NCBI GenBank assembly: GCA_036005525.1
Contig: DASYQM010000349.1
Location: forward strand, 1-22,383
DNA from: UBA9676 sp036005525
Lineage (GTDB): Bacteria; Actinomycetota; Actinomycetes; Streptosporangiales; Streptosporangiaceae
Direction of reading: 5' to 3'
DNA: 22,383 bases
The notes beneath the pieces were generated by a model. It saw only the letters and a program-made list of their open reading frames with translations, ran no database searches and was not told the origin of the DNA. Of this stretch, positions 1-7,166 are shown piece after piece (position 1 is the first letter of the stretch; each line of letters starts with the position of its first letter). The position numbers and the translations under genes were made by a program.

Positions 1-45
1 CTCGAACCCGACACCACCGCAGTGATGATCATGGAGCACATCTGA
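1..45 (+). CDS. C-terminal end of a cut-off gene, unknown product
   Basis: An open frame enters from the left edge and ends at a TGA at 43-45, giving the last 14 residues LEPDTTAVMMIMEHI with the final codon ATC. Third positions are mostly G or C, as expected for real coding sequence here. The tail is too short to name a family; acidic, aliphatic endings of this kind occur in small actinobacterial membrane-stress proteins, but that is a guess. The next gene is on the opposite strand, so this one ends its transcription unit. Confidence 0.4.
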   Translation, partial: LEPDTTAVMIMEHI

Positions 46-90
46 GCCGGGCTCCCGGACACCGCGGTCAAGCTCGTTTAGCGCACGGCA

Positions 91-459
91 TCAGGGACGG
101 CACAGGCAGAACTCGTTGCCCTCGGGGTCGGCCAGGACGAACCAGCTCTGGGCACCCTGCCCGACGTCCACCTGCCGCGCGCCAAGGGCGAGCAGCCGGT
201 CGAGCTCGGCCGCCTGATCGCGTTTGACCGGTTTGACGTCCAGGTGCAGCCGGTTCTTGGTGAGCTTCGGCCCGTCCGGCACGAACCGGAAGTCGATCTC
301 GAACGGGCCACCGTCGACCCCGATCGACACGCCGTAGCTACCGCGCATCACAACCTGCCAGCCAAGTGCCCCGGCCCAAAATTGCGCGAGCTGCTCGGCG
401 TCTGTCGCATCGACGACGAGAGAAGCGATCCGATTTGCCACGTGCACGTGGTAGCACAT
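91..459 (-). CDS. VOC-family (glyoxalase/bleomycin-resistance-like) protein
   Basis: A 122-residue protein with the single-module pattern of the vicinal oxygen chelate fold: N-terminal strand IASLVVDATDAEQLAQFW, the motif FWAGALGWQV, a central LHLDVKP strand with a metal-ligand-type histidine, and the very typical C-terminal end LADPEGNEFCL. This family includes metal-dependent dioxygenases, isomerases and antibiotic-binding proteins; actinomycetes carry many small copies of unknown substrate, and nothing here identifies the ligand. The ATG at 457-459 has no convincing ribosome binding site; GTG codons at positions 5 and 7 (giving MHVANRIASL or MANRIASL) are equally possible starts. It is convergent with the gene ending at 45 and divergent from the hydrolase at 678. 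Confidence 0.85.
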   Translation of the reverse strand: MCYHVHVANRIASLVVDATDAEQLAQFWAGALGWQVVMRGSYGVSIGVDGGPFEIDFRFVPDGPKLTKNRLHLDVKPVKRDQAAELDRLLALGARQVDVGQGAQSWFVLADPEGNEFCLCRP

Positions 460-677
460 CGCGGTGCGCTATTGCCAGCACGCGATGCCCACTTCTGCCC
501 GCGATGATGGGGGGCGTCGGGCCGGTGAGCGCCCGTATGCCAGGCGACGCGGTGGGCGGCCGGGCCCTTTGGGGTTTCCGGCGTGGTGCTGGGACACTGG
601 CTTTCGGTTGCCGCGGCGGGCCGGTCACCTGTTGTGCAATGCCGTGATCGGACTCAGCGACCGGAAGGGGCGGGAAC

Positions 678-1567
678 ATGATGCAGGTCGTCGCGCTGCC
701 CGGTGGGCGGGCCGCCAGTTACGAGGTCATCGGAGGCGGCACGCCGACGCTGATGTTCGCCGGTGGGCCCGGGTTCTCCGCCGCCTACATGAACGGCGAT
801 GCGGAACTGCTGTCGGATGTGCTGTGCTCTTACCTCATCGACCCGCACGGCTCTGGTTCGTCCACGCCCCCGGCCGACGCCGCCCACTACTCACCCGAGG
901 GCCACGCCCGCTTCTATGAACAGGTACGCGAGGCGCTGGCGCTGCTGGAGGTAGTGGTGCTGGGCCATTCGTTCGGAGCCACCACCGCCCTCACCTACGC
1001 GGCGCTGTTTCCACAGAGCGCGGCGATGTGTGTGGCCGTGGCCGCCTTTGGCATTGGGCCCGACGCCGATGCCCAGCAGGGAGGTGAGGCCGAGGCCGAG
1101 GCGGAAGCCGTGCTGGCCCGCCATGCCGGGTCGCCCTGGTATGAGGCGGCACGGCCGGTCGTGGACTCCTGGACCGAACGCCTGCTGGCCGCCACCGACG
1201 CGGCCGAGATGGAGCAGATGATGGCGACGGTGCTGCCGTTCTATGTCGCCGAGCCGGACAAGCCCGAGGTGGCGGCCAGGCTGGCCAAGATGAACGCCGC
1301 CATGAAAGCGAACCTGGCGGCGGGCCACGCCTGGGAAGCCGGCCTGTACCAGTCCGTTGACTTGCGTCCACTGCTGGGCCGCATCACCTGCCCCACACTC
1401 ATCGTGGCCGGCGAACTCGACTTCATCTGCGGCCCTGCGCAAGCTCAGCCGATCGCCGCCGCCATCACCGGAGCCCAGCTCGTCATGCTTCCCGCCTGCG
1501 GCCACATACCCAGCATCGAAACCCCCAGCACTACCGCCGCACGGTCACGGAATTCCTCCGCGGCTGA
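678..1567 (+). CDS. alpha/beta hydrolase (prolyl aminopeptidase-like), frameshifted at the 3' end
   Basis: The protein has the elements of a proline iminopeptidase-type alpha/beta hydrolase: oxyanion motif GGPG at residues 29-32, nucleophile elbow GHSFG with Ser98, acid Asp248 in AGELDFICG and catalytic His276 in ACGHIPSIE. It is probably a cytosolic peptidase or esterase of unknown substrate. The start ATG follows GGAAGGGG with good spacing. After ETP (residue 283) the frame runs on for 114 implausible residues to 1871. In the other frame, starting from the C run at 1522-1526, the sequence reads QHYRRTVTEFLRG and stops at 1565-1567, a normal family ending. One C appears to be missing, so the natural product is about 297 residues. 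Whether this is a real mutation or a sequencing error cannot be decided here; all catalytic residues lie before the break. Confidence 0.85.
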
Positions 1568-1643
1568 GCCGCGCGGCAATTCCCGCTCTCAGCCCACGCG
1601 GCAGCACGGCATGCTGGCGGCGTATCGCCAGCCCGGCAACCGG

Positions 1644-1862
1644 TCAGGAAACATCCAGCCATGCCGCGATGAGGTGATGGGTAGCGATCCAGTCGCTGGC
1701 TCCGGTCCAGCCAATCAGTTGCGATCCGACATCGGACTCGAATACCATCACCGGCGGCAGTTGATCCAAGATCTGCGCATACCTGGAGACCTTGTCCTCG
1801 CCGAGATGGCGGGGCACTCCGACAAGGGCGCTGCCTGTCAGCGCGGCGATCTTGACATCCAT
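1644..1862 (-). pseudogene. ParB-like nuclease-domain fragment
   Basis: A 72-codon frame with strong G/C third positions reads like the N-terminus of a ParB/Spo0J-type nuclease domain: residues around PRHLGEDKVSRYAQILDQ followed by LPPVMVFES match the usual pattern 'EDxVxRYAxxLxxLPPVVVF'. The next family element, the ADGxHRxxAA loop that carries the conserved histidine and arginine, should follow at once, but here the sequence drifts into SDWIATHHLIAAWLDVS and stops. I therefore read it as a degraded or truncated copy. The start ATG (1860-1862) has no clear ribosome binding site. The rest of the 1568-2093 stretch holds nothing that I can recognise. The alternative is a genuine small protein with a diverged loop. 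Confidence 0.4.
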
Positions 1863-2093
1863 CCGGGCTAGTGTCGCGCCACCGGCGCCGAGTCACCGGG
1901 TGCGCTCATCGAGCCGCGGTGAGCTATGTACATTCCAACCGCCACGGATCGCCCACGGAGGTGGGCTGTGGCCGCCGCGGGGGCCCTGATCCCCAGGCGA
2001 AGTTGGGTTCCCGCCGCTGGCCGGTGGCTCGGCGTTTCAGGTGGGCGGGTGGTCCGGCTCGGCGCCGGTAACCGCCGTTGGCGGTACTGTCGG

Positions 2094-2438
2094 TCAGGTG
2101 GGGCGGCGCGCCTTTGGCAGCGAGGCAGCCACCAGGTCGTAGGAGTCGCCGAGCAGGTCGGTCACCATCTGATCTGGTAGCGAGCCATCGAGCGTGATGG
2201 TGTTCCAATGCCGCTTGTTCAGGTGGTAGCCGGGCCCTATCGCCGGGTAGGTCGCGCGCAGACGCACCGCAAGCTCTGGCTCACACTTGACGCTCAGTTG
2301 CAGCGGCTCGCCGTCGAGGCGGCACAGCGCGAACATCTTCCCGCCGACCTTGAAGACCGATACCTCATCCCCGAACGGGAAGTCCTCCACGGCACCCGGA
2401 AGTGCCAAGCACTGTGCCTTGAGCTCGTGCTGATCCAT
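2094..2438 (-). CDS. YjbR/MmcQ family protein
   Basis: A 114-residue protein with the signature features of the MmcQ/YjbR-like family: LALPGAVEDFPFGDEVSVFKVGGKMFAL near the N-terminus, a central LQLSVKCEPELA strand, and the conserved PGYHLNKRHWNTITLDG segment. The family has a CyaY-like fold and is often called DNA-binding, but its cellular role is not firmly established. A longer frame extends upstream to 2618, but its extra 60 residues are arginine- and proline-rich and the ATG at 2436-2438 is preceded by GGAAGAGCAGG, so I start there. It is divergent from the cupin-MarR operon, with a 288-base gap that contains that operon's operator. Confidence 0.9.
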   Translation of the reverse strand: MDQHELKAQCLALPGAVEDFPFGDEVSVFKVGGKMFALCRLDGEPLQLSVKCEPELAVRLRATYPAIGPGYHLNKRHWNTITLDGSLPDQMVTDLLGDSYDLVAASLPKARRPT

Positions 2439-2642
2439 GACCTGCTCTTCCGCCAATCCAGGTCTTGCGGCGCTACCGCGGCTGGGTTCCAGGCCGACTC
2501 TGCCCATCTTGCACACCGGCCAGCGCGCCGTGTGGGCCAGCCCGGCGCCTGGTGATCGCGTCCGCCGGCGCGGCGGGCGCATGGCGCGTGATCCGCCCGG
2601 CCCGACCGCACACAGCACGGGGGCCCGGGAGGCGGGTCAGGC

Positions 2643-2671
2643 GCAGATAGTCAATCAGATTGACTATCTGC
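2643..2671. promoter_or_regulatory. Perfect 14-bp inverted repeat, probable MarR operator
   Basis: The arms GCAGATAGTCAATC and GATTGACTATCTGC are exact reverse complements around a single central A (2657). It is AT-rich compared with the surrounding sequence and lies about 60 bases upstream of a cupin-MarR operon. MarR-family dimers commonly bind such palindromes in their own promoters. The right arm contains a TTGACT that fits a -35 box, so binding would block RNA polymerase. Confidence 0.75.
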
Positions 2672-2689
2672 TGCGGATCGTGGCATCCT
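2660..2689 (+). promoter_or_regulatory. Putative sigma-70-type promoter of the cupin-MarR operon
   Basis: TTGACT at 2660-2665 matches a -35 hexamer and CATCCT at 2684-2689 matches the loose actinobacterial TAnnnT -10 pattern with an 18-base spacer. The predicted transcription start falls near 2696, just before the second operator-like site. The -35 lies inside the right arm of the palindrome. This is inferred from sequence only. Confidence 0.5.
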
Positions 2690-2697
2690 GTGGATGT

Positions 2698-2717
2698 TCA
2701 ACTTAGTTGACTATCTG
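2698..2717. promoter_or_regulatory. Second operator-like site downstream of the promoter
   Basis: TTGACTATCTG at 2707-2717 repeats exactly the right-arm core at 2660-2670, 47 bases downstream. It overlaps a small inverted repeat TCAAC-TTA-GTTGA at 2698-2710. The site would lie in the first 25 bases of the transcript and directly abuts the ribosome binding site GGGAG (2717-2721) of the cupin gene. Two regulator dimers may bind cooperatively. Confidence 0.55.
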
Positions 2718-2726
2718 GGAGATGAG

Positions 2727-3101
2727 ATGCCTGTCCTGCGCGCCCCTGCCGCCCCCACGCACGATCTGGGCGGCGCCCGCTTCACCTCGCTCGCAACACC
2801 GTCCCGGGGATCGACCGACACGTCGGTATGGATCGTGGAGATCGCTCCCGATACCCCGGCCACTCCGCACTCCCTGACCCGGGAAGAGGTGTTCGTGGTG
2901 ATGGAGGGAACGGCGTCAGTGCGGATCGCGGGCCGCGCCGACGGGGCGCGGGCCGGGGATGCGATCGTGGTTCCGGCCGGGCTGGACTTCGAGCTGACCA
3001 ACGCCGGCGCCGGGCCGCTGCGGCTGGTGTGCTGCCTGCCCGTCGGCGGCCAGGGTCGGCTCGCCGACGGCAGCACCTTCGTCCCGCCATGGGCGGAATA
3101 A
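2727..3101 (+). CDS. Cupin-domain protein
   Basis: A 124-residue single-domain cupin: motif 1 is PHSLTREEVFVVMEG, with one histidine and a glutamate kept but the second histidine of the usual HxH replaced by leucine, and motif 2 is PAGLDFELTNAG. Small cupins of this type bind a metal or a small ligand; the substrate here is unknown. I chose the ATG at 2727 because GGGAG lies five bases upstream; an earlier in-frame ATG at 2694 lies at the predicted transcription start and could serve only as a leaderless start. The stop TAA shares one base with the ATG of the MarR gene, so the two are translationally coupled. The gene is probably the regulated target of that MarR protein. Confidence 0.85.
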   Translation: MPVLRAPAAPTHDLGGARFTSLATPSRGSTDTSVWIVEIAPDTPATPHSLTREEVFVVMEGTASVRIAGRADGARAGDAIVVPAGLDFELTNAGAGPLRLVCCLPVGGQGRLADGSTFVPPWAE

Positions 3102-3568
3102 TGACGGTGCCCGCATCCGGCGGCCCGCCGCTGGCCAGGTTGTTCGCGATCGCGTACCGGCTACTGATCGACAGCATGCACGACCGGCTGCAGGCTCAGG
3201 GCTGGACCGATGTCCGGCCCGCGTTCGGGTTCGTGCTGCTGGCGGCCCGCGACCAGCCGGCCTCGGTGACCGGGCTGGCGTCGCTGATGGGCATCACCAA
3301 GCAGGCCGCCTCGAAGCTCGTGGAGGCGATGGTGGCCGGTGGGTACCTCACGCGCGGCGCGGACCCGCGTGATGGGCGCCAGCGCCCGGTCTACCTGACC
3401 GCACGAGGGCGGGAACTGCTGCGCAGCGTCGAGCGGATCTACACCGAACTCGAAGCCGAATGGGTCGGCGTGATCGGCGCCCCGCAGATCCAGCGCATGC
3501 GCCGCGACCTCGTGCGCGTCCTGGCCGGACCCAGCGGCGAGCTCCCACCGGTGCGCCCCACCTGGTGA
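3101..3568 (+). CDS. MarR-family transcriptional regulator
   Basis: A 155-residue protein with a winged helix-turn-helix at residues about 54-102: ASVTGLASLMGITKQAASKL is the helix-turn-helix with the recognition helix around TKQAASKL, and GADPRDGRQRPVYLT is the wing with the typical Asp-Arg pair. The flanking N- and C-terminal helices (LFAIAYRLLIDSM and LEAEWVGVIGAPQIQRMRR) would form the dimer interface. The start ATG overlaps the cupin stop codon by one base. MarR proteins usually repress their own operon and release DNA when a small phenolic, lipophilic or oxidising ligand binds, which fits the palindrome at 2643-2671. The ligand cannot be told from sequence; the cupin may act on it. Confidence 0.9.
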   Translation: MTVPASGGPPLARLFAIAYRLLIDSMHDRLQAQGWTDVRPAFGFVLLAARDQPASVTGLASLMGITKQAASKLVEAMVAGGYLTRGADPRDGRQRPVYLTARGRELLRSVERIYTELEAEWVGVIGAPQIQRMRRDLVRVLAGPSGELPPVRPTW

Positions 3569-3664
3569 CGCCATCCGGCGGCTAGATGCCCGCCCACCTC
3601 CGCTCTCGGTGGCTTGGGGGGTAGGGTCCGATGAGTTCTCGGCACGGGAGACGTCGACACTGCC

Positions 3665-4537
3665 ATGACGACGACGCACATCCTTGACACCGCCGGGGCC
3701 GATATCGCCTACGATGTCCACGGCCCGCTGCCCACAGCCGACGGACGCCCACCGCTGTTCATGATCGGCCAGCCCATGGACGCCAGCGGTTTCGGCACGC
3801 TGGCGTCCTACTTCCCCGACCGCACCGTGGTCACCTATGACCCGCGTGGCCTGGGCCGCAGCACCCGCAAGGACGGCCGGGTCGACCATGCGCCCACGGT
3901 CCAGGCGGACGACGTGCACGCCGTGATCGAGGCACTCGGCGCCGGCCCGGTCGAGATGTTTGCGAGCAGCGGCGGCGCGGTGACCGCGCTCGCGCTCGTG
4001 GCGGCATACCCCAGCGACGTGACCAGCCTGGTGGCACACGAGCCGCCCCTCATCCCGGTGCTCCCCGACGCCGAGGCCGCCGAGCGCGCCCGCGCCGCCG
4101 TCCGGGACGCGTATGAGGCCAAGGGGCGCAATGCAGGCATGGCGGCCTTCATCGCAATGACGTCGTGGCAAGGCGAGTTCACCGACTCCTACTTCACCCA
4201 GCCCGAGCCGGATCCCGCCGCGTTCGGGATGCCGGCCGATGACGACGGCTCTCGTGACGACCCGCTGCTGTCCGACCGGTCCTGGGCGGTCAGCAGCTAT
4301 CGCCCCGGCGCCGGCGCGCTGGCCGCAGCGCCGACACGCGTCGTGATCGCCGTGGGGGAGGAGTCCCTGGGCACCTTCACCGGACGCACGTCGCTAGCCA
4401 CCGCCGAGCTGCTCGGCCAGCATGCGACCGTATTCCCGAGCCACCACGGCGGCTTCCTCGGCGGCGATTTCGGATACGCCGGCCAACCCGAGGCCTTCGC
4501 GCGCAAACTGCGAGAGGTTCTCGGCGACGGCAACTGA
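3665..4537 (+). CDS. Alpha/beta hydrolase
   Basis: A 290-residue alpha/beta hydrolase. The strand PPLFMIGQPMDASGF gives the oxyanion region, VVTYDPRGLGRST is the conserved D-x-R-G-x-G-x-S segment, and the nucleophile elbow is FASSGGAV with Ser101 as nucleophile, a variant of the usual GxSxGG. The catalytic histidine is one of the pair in PSHHGGFLGG (residues about 264-265). The start ATG (3665) has GGGAGA only about 14 bases upstream, so initiation may be weak. The gene stands alone, downstream of and on the same strand as the MarR gene, with a 96-base gap, and converges on the MBL-fold gene. The substrate is unknown. Confidence 0.88.
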   Translation: MTTTHILDTAGADIAYDVHGPLPTADGRPPLFMIGQPMDASGFGTLASYFPDRTVVTYDPRGLGRSTRKDGRVDHAPTVQADDVHAVIEALGAGPVEMFASSGGAVTALALVAAYPSDVTSLVAHEPPLIPVLPDAEAAERARAAVRDAYEAKGRNAGMAAFIAMTSWQGEFTDSYFTQPEPDPAAFGMPADDDGSRDDPLLSDRSWAVSSYRPGAGALAAAPTRVVIAVGEESLGTFTGRTSLATAELLGQHATVFPSHHGGFLGGDFGYAGQPEAFARKLREVLGDGN

Positions 4538-4550
4538 CGCAGTGCACTTA

Positions 4551-4583
4551 AACCGCCTGTCGCGTGCGGTTCCGCTTCGCGGA
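4551..4583. terminator. Possible paired hairpins between convergent genes
   Basis: AACCGC (4551-4556) pairs with GCGGTT (4566-4571) and is followed at once by TCCGC-TTC-GCGGA (4571-4583). They lie 13 bases after the hydrolase stop codon, between two convergent genes. There is no U tract, so this would be an atypical actinobacterial terminator at best. Confidence 0.3.
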
Positions 4584-4713
4584 GCTCCAGCCTTATCGGT
4601 GCAGAGCAGGGACACGACATCCGCTCACGCCATCCGTTGTGCGGGTAATCGTGGCTGGTTTGCGGCGAACTTCGGATCGGTGCCGGGGAGCGGAAGTCGG
4701 GCCTGGGGAGCGC

Positions 4714-5457
4714 TTATTGAAGGTCCAGGACCAGGCCAGGGGCCGCGACGCCGACGTGGCCGGTGTAGTGGTTTGTGGCTGCGCCCTGCGCGGCCGCTGG
4801 GTCAGTCCCGGGCAGCAGATGGGTCAGCAGCAGGTGCCCGGCCCCGGCCTGCGCGGCCCGCCTGCCCGCCTGGGCCGCACTGGACAGATAGCGCTGCGAG
4901 TCCTCCGGGACCTGGTCGACGTAGCTGGCCTCAGCCAGCAGCAGGTCCGCCTGGGCCGCCAGCTCGGCCAGCAGCGGGCTTGGCCCGCAGTCACCGGTGT
5001 AGGCCAGGATCACCCCGCCCGCGGCCAGCCGCAGGCCAACGTTGGGCACCCAATGCGGCAGCAGCCAGGTCTCTGCCCGGAATGGCCCGATCTCCAGTCG
5101 CCCGCCCGGGCTCAGCTCCGTCAGTTCCAGGGCACCCGCCAGCGTCCCTGGACGATCCAGCGCCAGCACCGCATCCAGGGCGCCCGGCAGCGCGTACACC
5201 GGCAACGGCCGCGCCGGGGCGTCGCGCATCACCCGCGCCCGCAGCAGCGGATTCAGATCCGCGCAATGATCGGGGTGACCATGGCTGATGAACACAGCGT
5301 CAACTTGATCCGGCCCGGCCCGTCCCAGCAGCCGCGGCATAGTTGCATACCCAAGATCGACAACCAGGCGGAACCCGTCATGCTCCACCAGGAAGCCACT
5401 GCACGCCTGGCCCGCTTCCGGCCATGCACCGCATCCGCCCAGGACCGTGAGCCGCAT
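4714..5457 (-). CDS. MBL-fold metallo-hydrolase (RNase Z-like)
   Basis: A 247-residue metallo-beta-lactamase-fold protein. It has the first-metal motif HGHPDH (His59, His61, Asp63, His64), a further histidine in LLPHWVPN, the bridging aspartate in AYTGDCGPS and the last histidine in LLLTHLLPGTDP. The N-terminus MRLTVLGGCGAWP and the ending AAPGLVLDL are typical of the RNase Z/phosphodiesterase-like group of short MBL proteins common in actinomycetes. I start at the ATG at 5455-5457; an in-frame ATG at 5478 adds seven residues that do not fit the family. The substrate is not known: cyclic nucleotides, phosphodiesters and lactones are all possible for this group. Confidence 0.9.
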   Translation of the reverse strand: MRLTVLGGCGAWPEAGQACSGFLVEHDGFRLVVDLGYATMPRLLGRAGPDQVDAVFISHGHPDHCADLNPLLRARVMRDAPARPLPVYALPGALDAVLALDRPGTLAGALELTELSPGGRLEIGPFRAETWLLPHWVPNVGLRLAAGGVILAYTGDCGPSPLLAELAAQADLLLAEASYVDQVPEDSQRYLSSAAQAGRRAAQAGAGHLLLTHLLPGTDPAAAQGAATNHYTGHVGVAAPGLVLDLQ

Positions 5458-5561
5458 CACTCGCACCCTAATCTGCACGGCACGCCAGCCGCCCAGTGAT
5501 GATCTTGCCAGCCGTCCTTCGCGAAGCGGTCAGCCTGCTGGCCTGGGTGGCGTGAGCTGGG

Positions 5562-6734
5562 CTAGGCGGCCGGCACATTTTTCTGGGGGTCGAGGAAGGG
5601 GATGGCGGCTGTCTTGGCGGGAGTTCGTTCGCCGTTACCCCATTCGATTTCCAGGTCGTTGCCGGGGCCGGCGAGCTCGGCTGGCACCCAGACGTAGCCG
5701 ATGTTGCGCTGCAGGCGGGGGGACCAGACCAGGTCGGTGACGCGGCCCACCCGGTGCCCATCGGCCAGGGCCGGCCGCGCCTCTGTGATCTCGAAGAACG
5801 AGGGGTCACCAGGTGTCTCGACGCCGACCAGCTTGCGGGTGACCCCCTGATCGCGGATCGTCTCCAGGGCGGCCTTGCCGACGTAGTCGTCCTCTTGCGC
5901 TTCCACGAGCCGTTCCAGCCCGGTGACCTCGAACGGGTTGTTCTCCAAGGTGAAGTCGGAGTTGTAGTTGAAGATGCCCGCCTCGATCCGGCGCGCCTCA
6001 CACGGTGCGATCGGCCTTATGTTATGGGGCGCGCCCGCTTCCATGATCGTCTCCCAGAGCTCGCTGCCGCGGGTGGGATCGGTGAGGAAGACCTCATATC
6101 CGATCTCACCGGTCCAGCCGGTGCGGCTGATCACGACCGGGATGCCCGCGATGGCCGTATCCAGGGTCCAGTAGTACTTCACGCCGTCGATTGCCTCACC
6201 GGCCAGCTCGCGCATCAGGTTCCTGGCCTTGGGGCCCTGCACCTGCAGCGGGTAGGCCTCGGGCAGCGTCACGGTGGCGTTCAGGCCCCTGCCCTGGGCC
6301 AGCCCCATCGCGTACAAATGCGCATCGCTGTCGGCCAGGCACAGCCAGAAGGTGTTCTCATCACGGCGCAGCAGCACCGGGTCGTTGACGATGCCGCCAT
6401 CGGGGGCGATGATCGGCGCGTACTTGCCCTGCCCGGCCGCGCATCTGCTCAGGTCGCGGCAGGTCAGCATGTTGGTCAGCGCGAAGCCGTCCGGGCCGCT
6501 GATCTGCACCACCCGTTCCACCCCCACGTCCCACAGCGTGACGTCGTTGACCAGCGCCCAGTACTCGGAGACCAGGTCGTCGAAGTACGCCGGCAGGTAC
6601 ATGTGGTTGTACACGTCGTACGCCGTGCAGCCCCACCGCAACGTCGCCTCGAAGAACGGCGACTTGCGGTACCACGGGCCGAAGTACAAGGTGCTGGATG
6701 TCACATCCGGGATCGTCTCGGCCTCACCGCTCAC
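5562..6734 (-). CDS. GcvT-fold aminomethyltransferase, DmdA-like
   Basis: A 390-residue tetrahydrofolate-binding GcvT-fold protein. RKSPFFEATLRWGCTAYDVY, NHMYLPAYF, LWDVGVERVVQISGPDGFAL, LTCRDLSRC, GQGKYAPIIAPDGGIVNDPV and LQVQGPKARNLM closely recall the dimethylsulfoniopropionate demethylase DmdA and its non-DMSP relatives, more than the glycine-cleavage T protein. The C-terminal barrel (residues about 300-390) is complete. The likely reaction is transfer of a one-carbon group from a small methylated substrate to tetrahydrofolate, in the cytosol. The start is the GTG at 6732-6734, preceded by GGAAGGAAGGTGGGGCA; a longer frame adds 27 basic residues that I discount. No other glycine-cleavage genes (gcvH, gcvP) are nearby, which supports a role outside glycine cleavage. 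The exact substrate is unresolved. Confidence 0.88.
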   Translation of the reverse strand: MSGEAETIPDVTSSTLYFGPWYRKSPFFEATLRWGCTAYDVYNHMYLPAYFDDLVSEYWALVNDVTLWDVGVERVVQISGPDGFALTNMLTCRDLSRCAAGQGKYAPIIAPDGGIVNDPVLLRRDENTFWLCLADSDAHLYAMGLAQGRGLNATVTLPEAYPLQVQGPKARNLMRELAGEAIDGVKYYWTLDTAIAGIPVVISRTGWTGEIGYEVFLTDPTRGSELWETIMEAGAPHNIRPIAPCEARRIEAGIFNYNSDFTLENNPFEVTGLERLVEAQEDDYVGKAALETIRDQGVTRKLVGVETPGDPSFFEITEARPALADGHRVGRVTDLVWSPRLQRNIGYVWVPAELAGPGNDLEIEWGNGERTPAKTAAIPFLDPQKNVPAA

Positions 6735-7166
6735 TGCCCCACCTTCCTTCCGCCGGGGGTGCGTGCGTCGGCGAGTCCGCCCGGACCCTTGGCGCCGACG
6801 CTGCCACGGCTTCAATCACTCGGACTGAATAGTTGTTCAATTAACTCAATTCCGCAACCCGGGCAAGCTGCGTGCGCACCAACGACCTGGCGGCCGGGGT
6901 GGCCCGGCTGGGAGGACTCGGCGTGCAGCGAGTGCTGCATGACCCCCCCGATCACCACGGTTGGACAGGCGGTGGCATCGTGTCGGTCAGGCTGATCGTC
7001 GCGCACCATCACGAACGGCGAGCTCGGCGACCCCCGTCGCTGTGCAATTGCCATCTCGTCGCAGTCGGCCGGGACTGCCCCCGCGGTCGTGGCGTAGTGC
7101 TGAGTGAACGGCGCCACCGTCGCGCTGCCTGAGCGCGCTGGTGCGCGCCGGGGAGATGGACCTTGC
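6735..7166. other. Gene-free stretch upstream of the DmdA-like gene
   Basis: No reading frame here has family resemblance. The stretch lies between the stop of the membrane protein gene at 7167 and the GTG of the DmdA-like gene, so it should hold the promoter of the latter. The only notable part is an AT-rich island at 6828-6852 within very GC-rich DNA, described separately. Confidence 0.6.
6837..6851. promoter_or_regulatory. AT-rich direct repeat, candidate promoter/operator
   Basis: TCAATT at 6837-6842 is repeated at 6846-6851 with AAC between them, giving a nine-base period (AATTGA-GTT-AATTGA on the gene strand). It lies about 100 bases upstream of the DmdA-like GTG start. Direct repeats of this size can be activator or repressor half-sites, but no cognate regulator is adjacent. 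Confidence 0.3.

Noticed and set aside
1520..1530. Programmed -1 frameshift at the C run of the hydrolase
   Set aside because: The bases do not form a standard slippery heptamer in the zero frame, no downstream structure was seen, and several other genes in the window show similar one-base breaks; an indel is simpler.
3161..4171. 336-residue minus-strand open frame
   Set aside because: It runs antisense to the MarR and alpha/beta hydrolase genes, both of which have clear domains and motifs.
5754..6995. 413-residue plus-strand open frame
   Set aside because: It is antisense to the DmdA-like gene and has the biased composition of a shadow frame.
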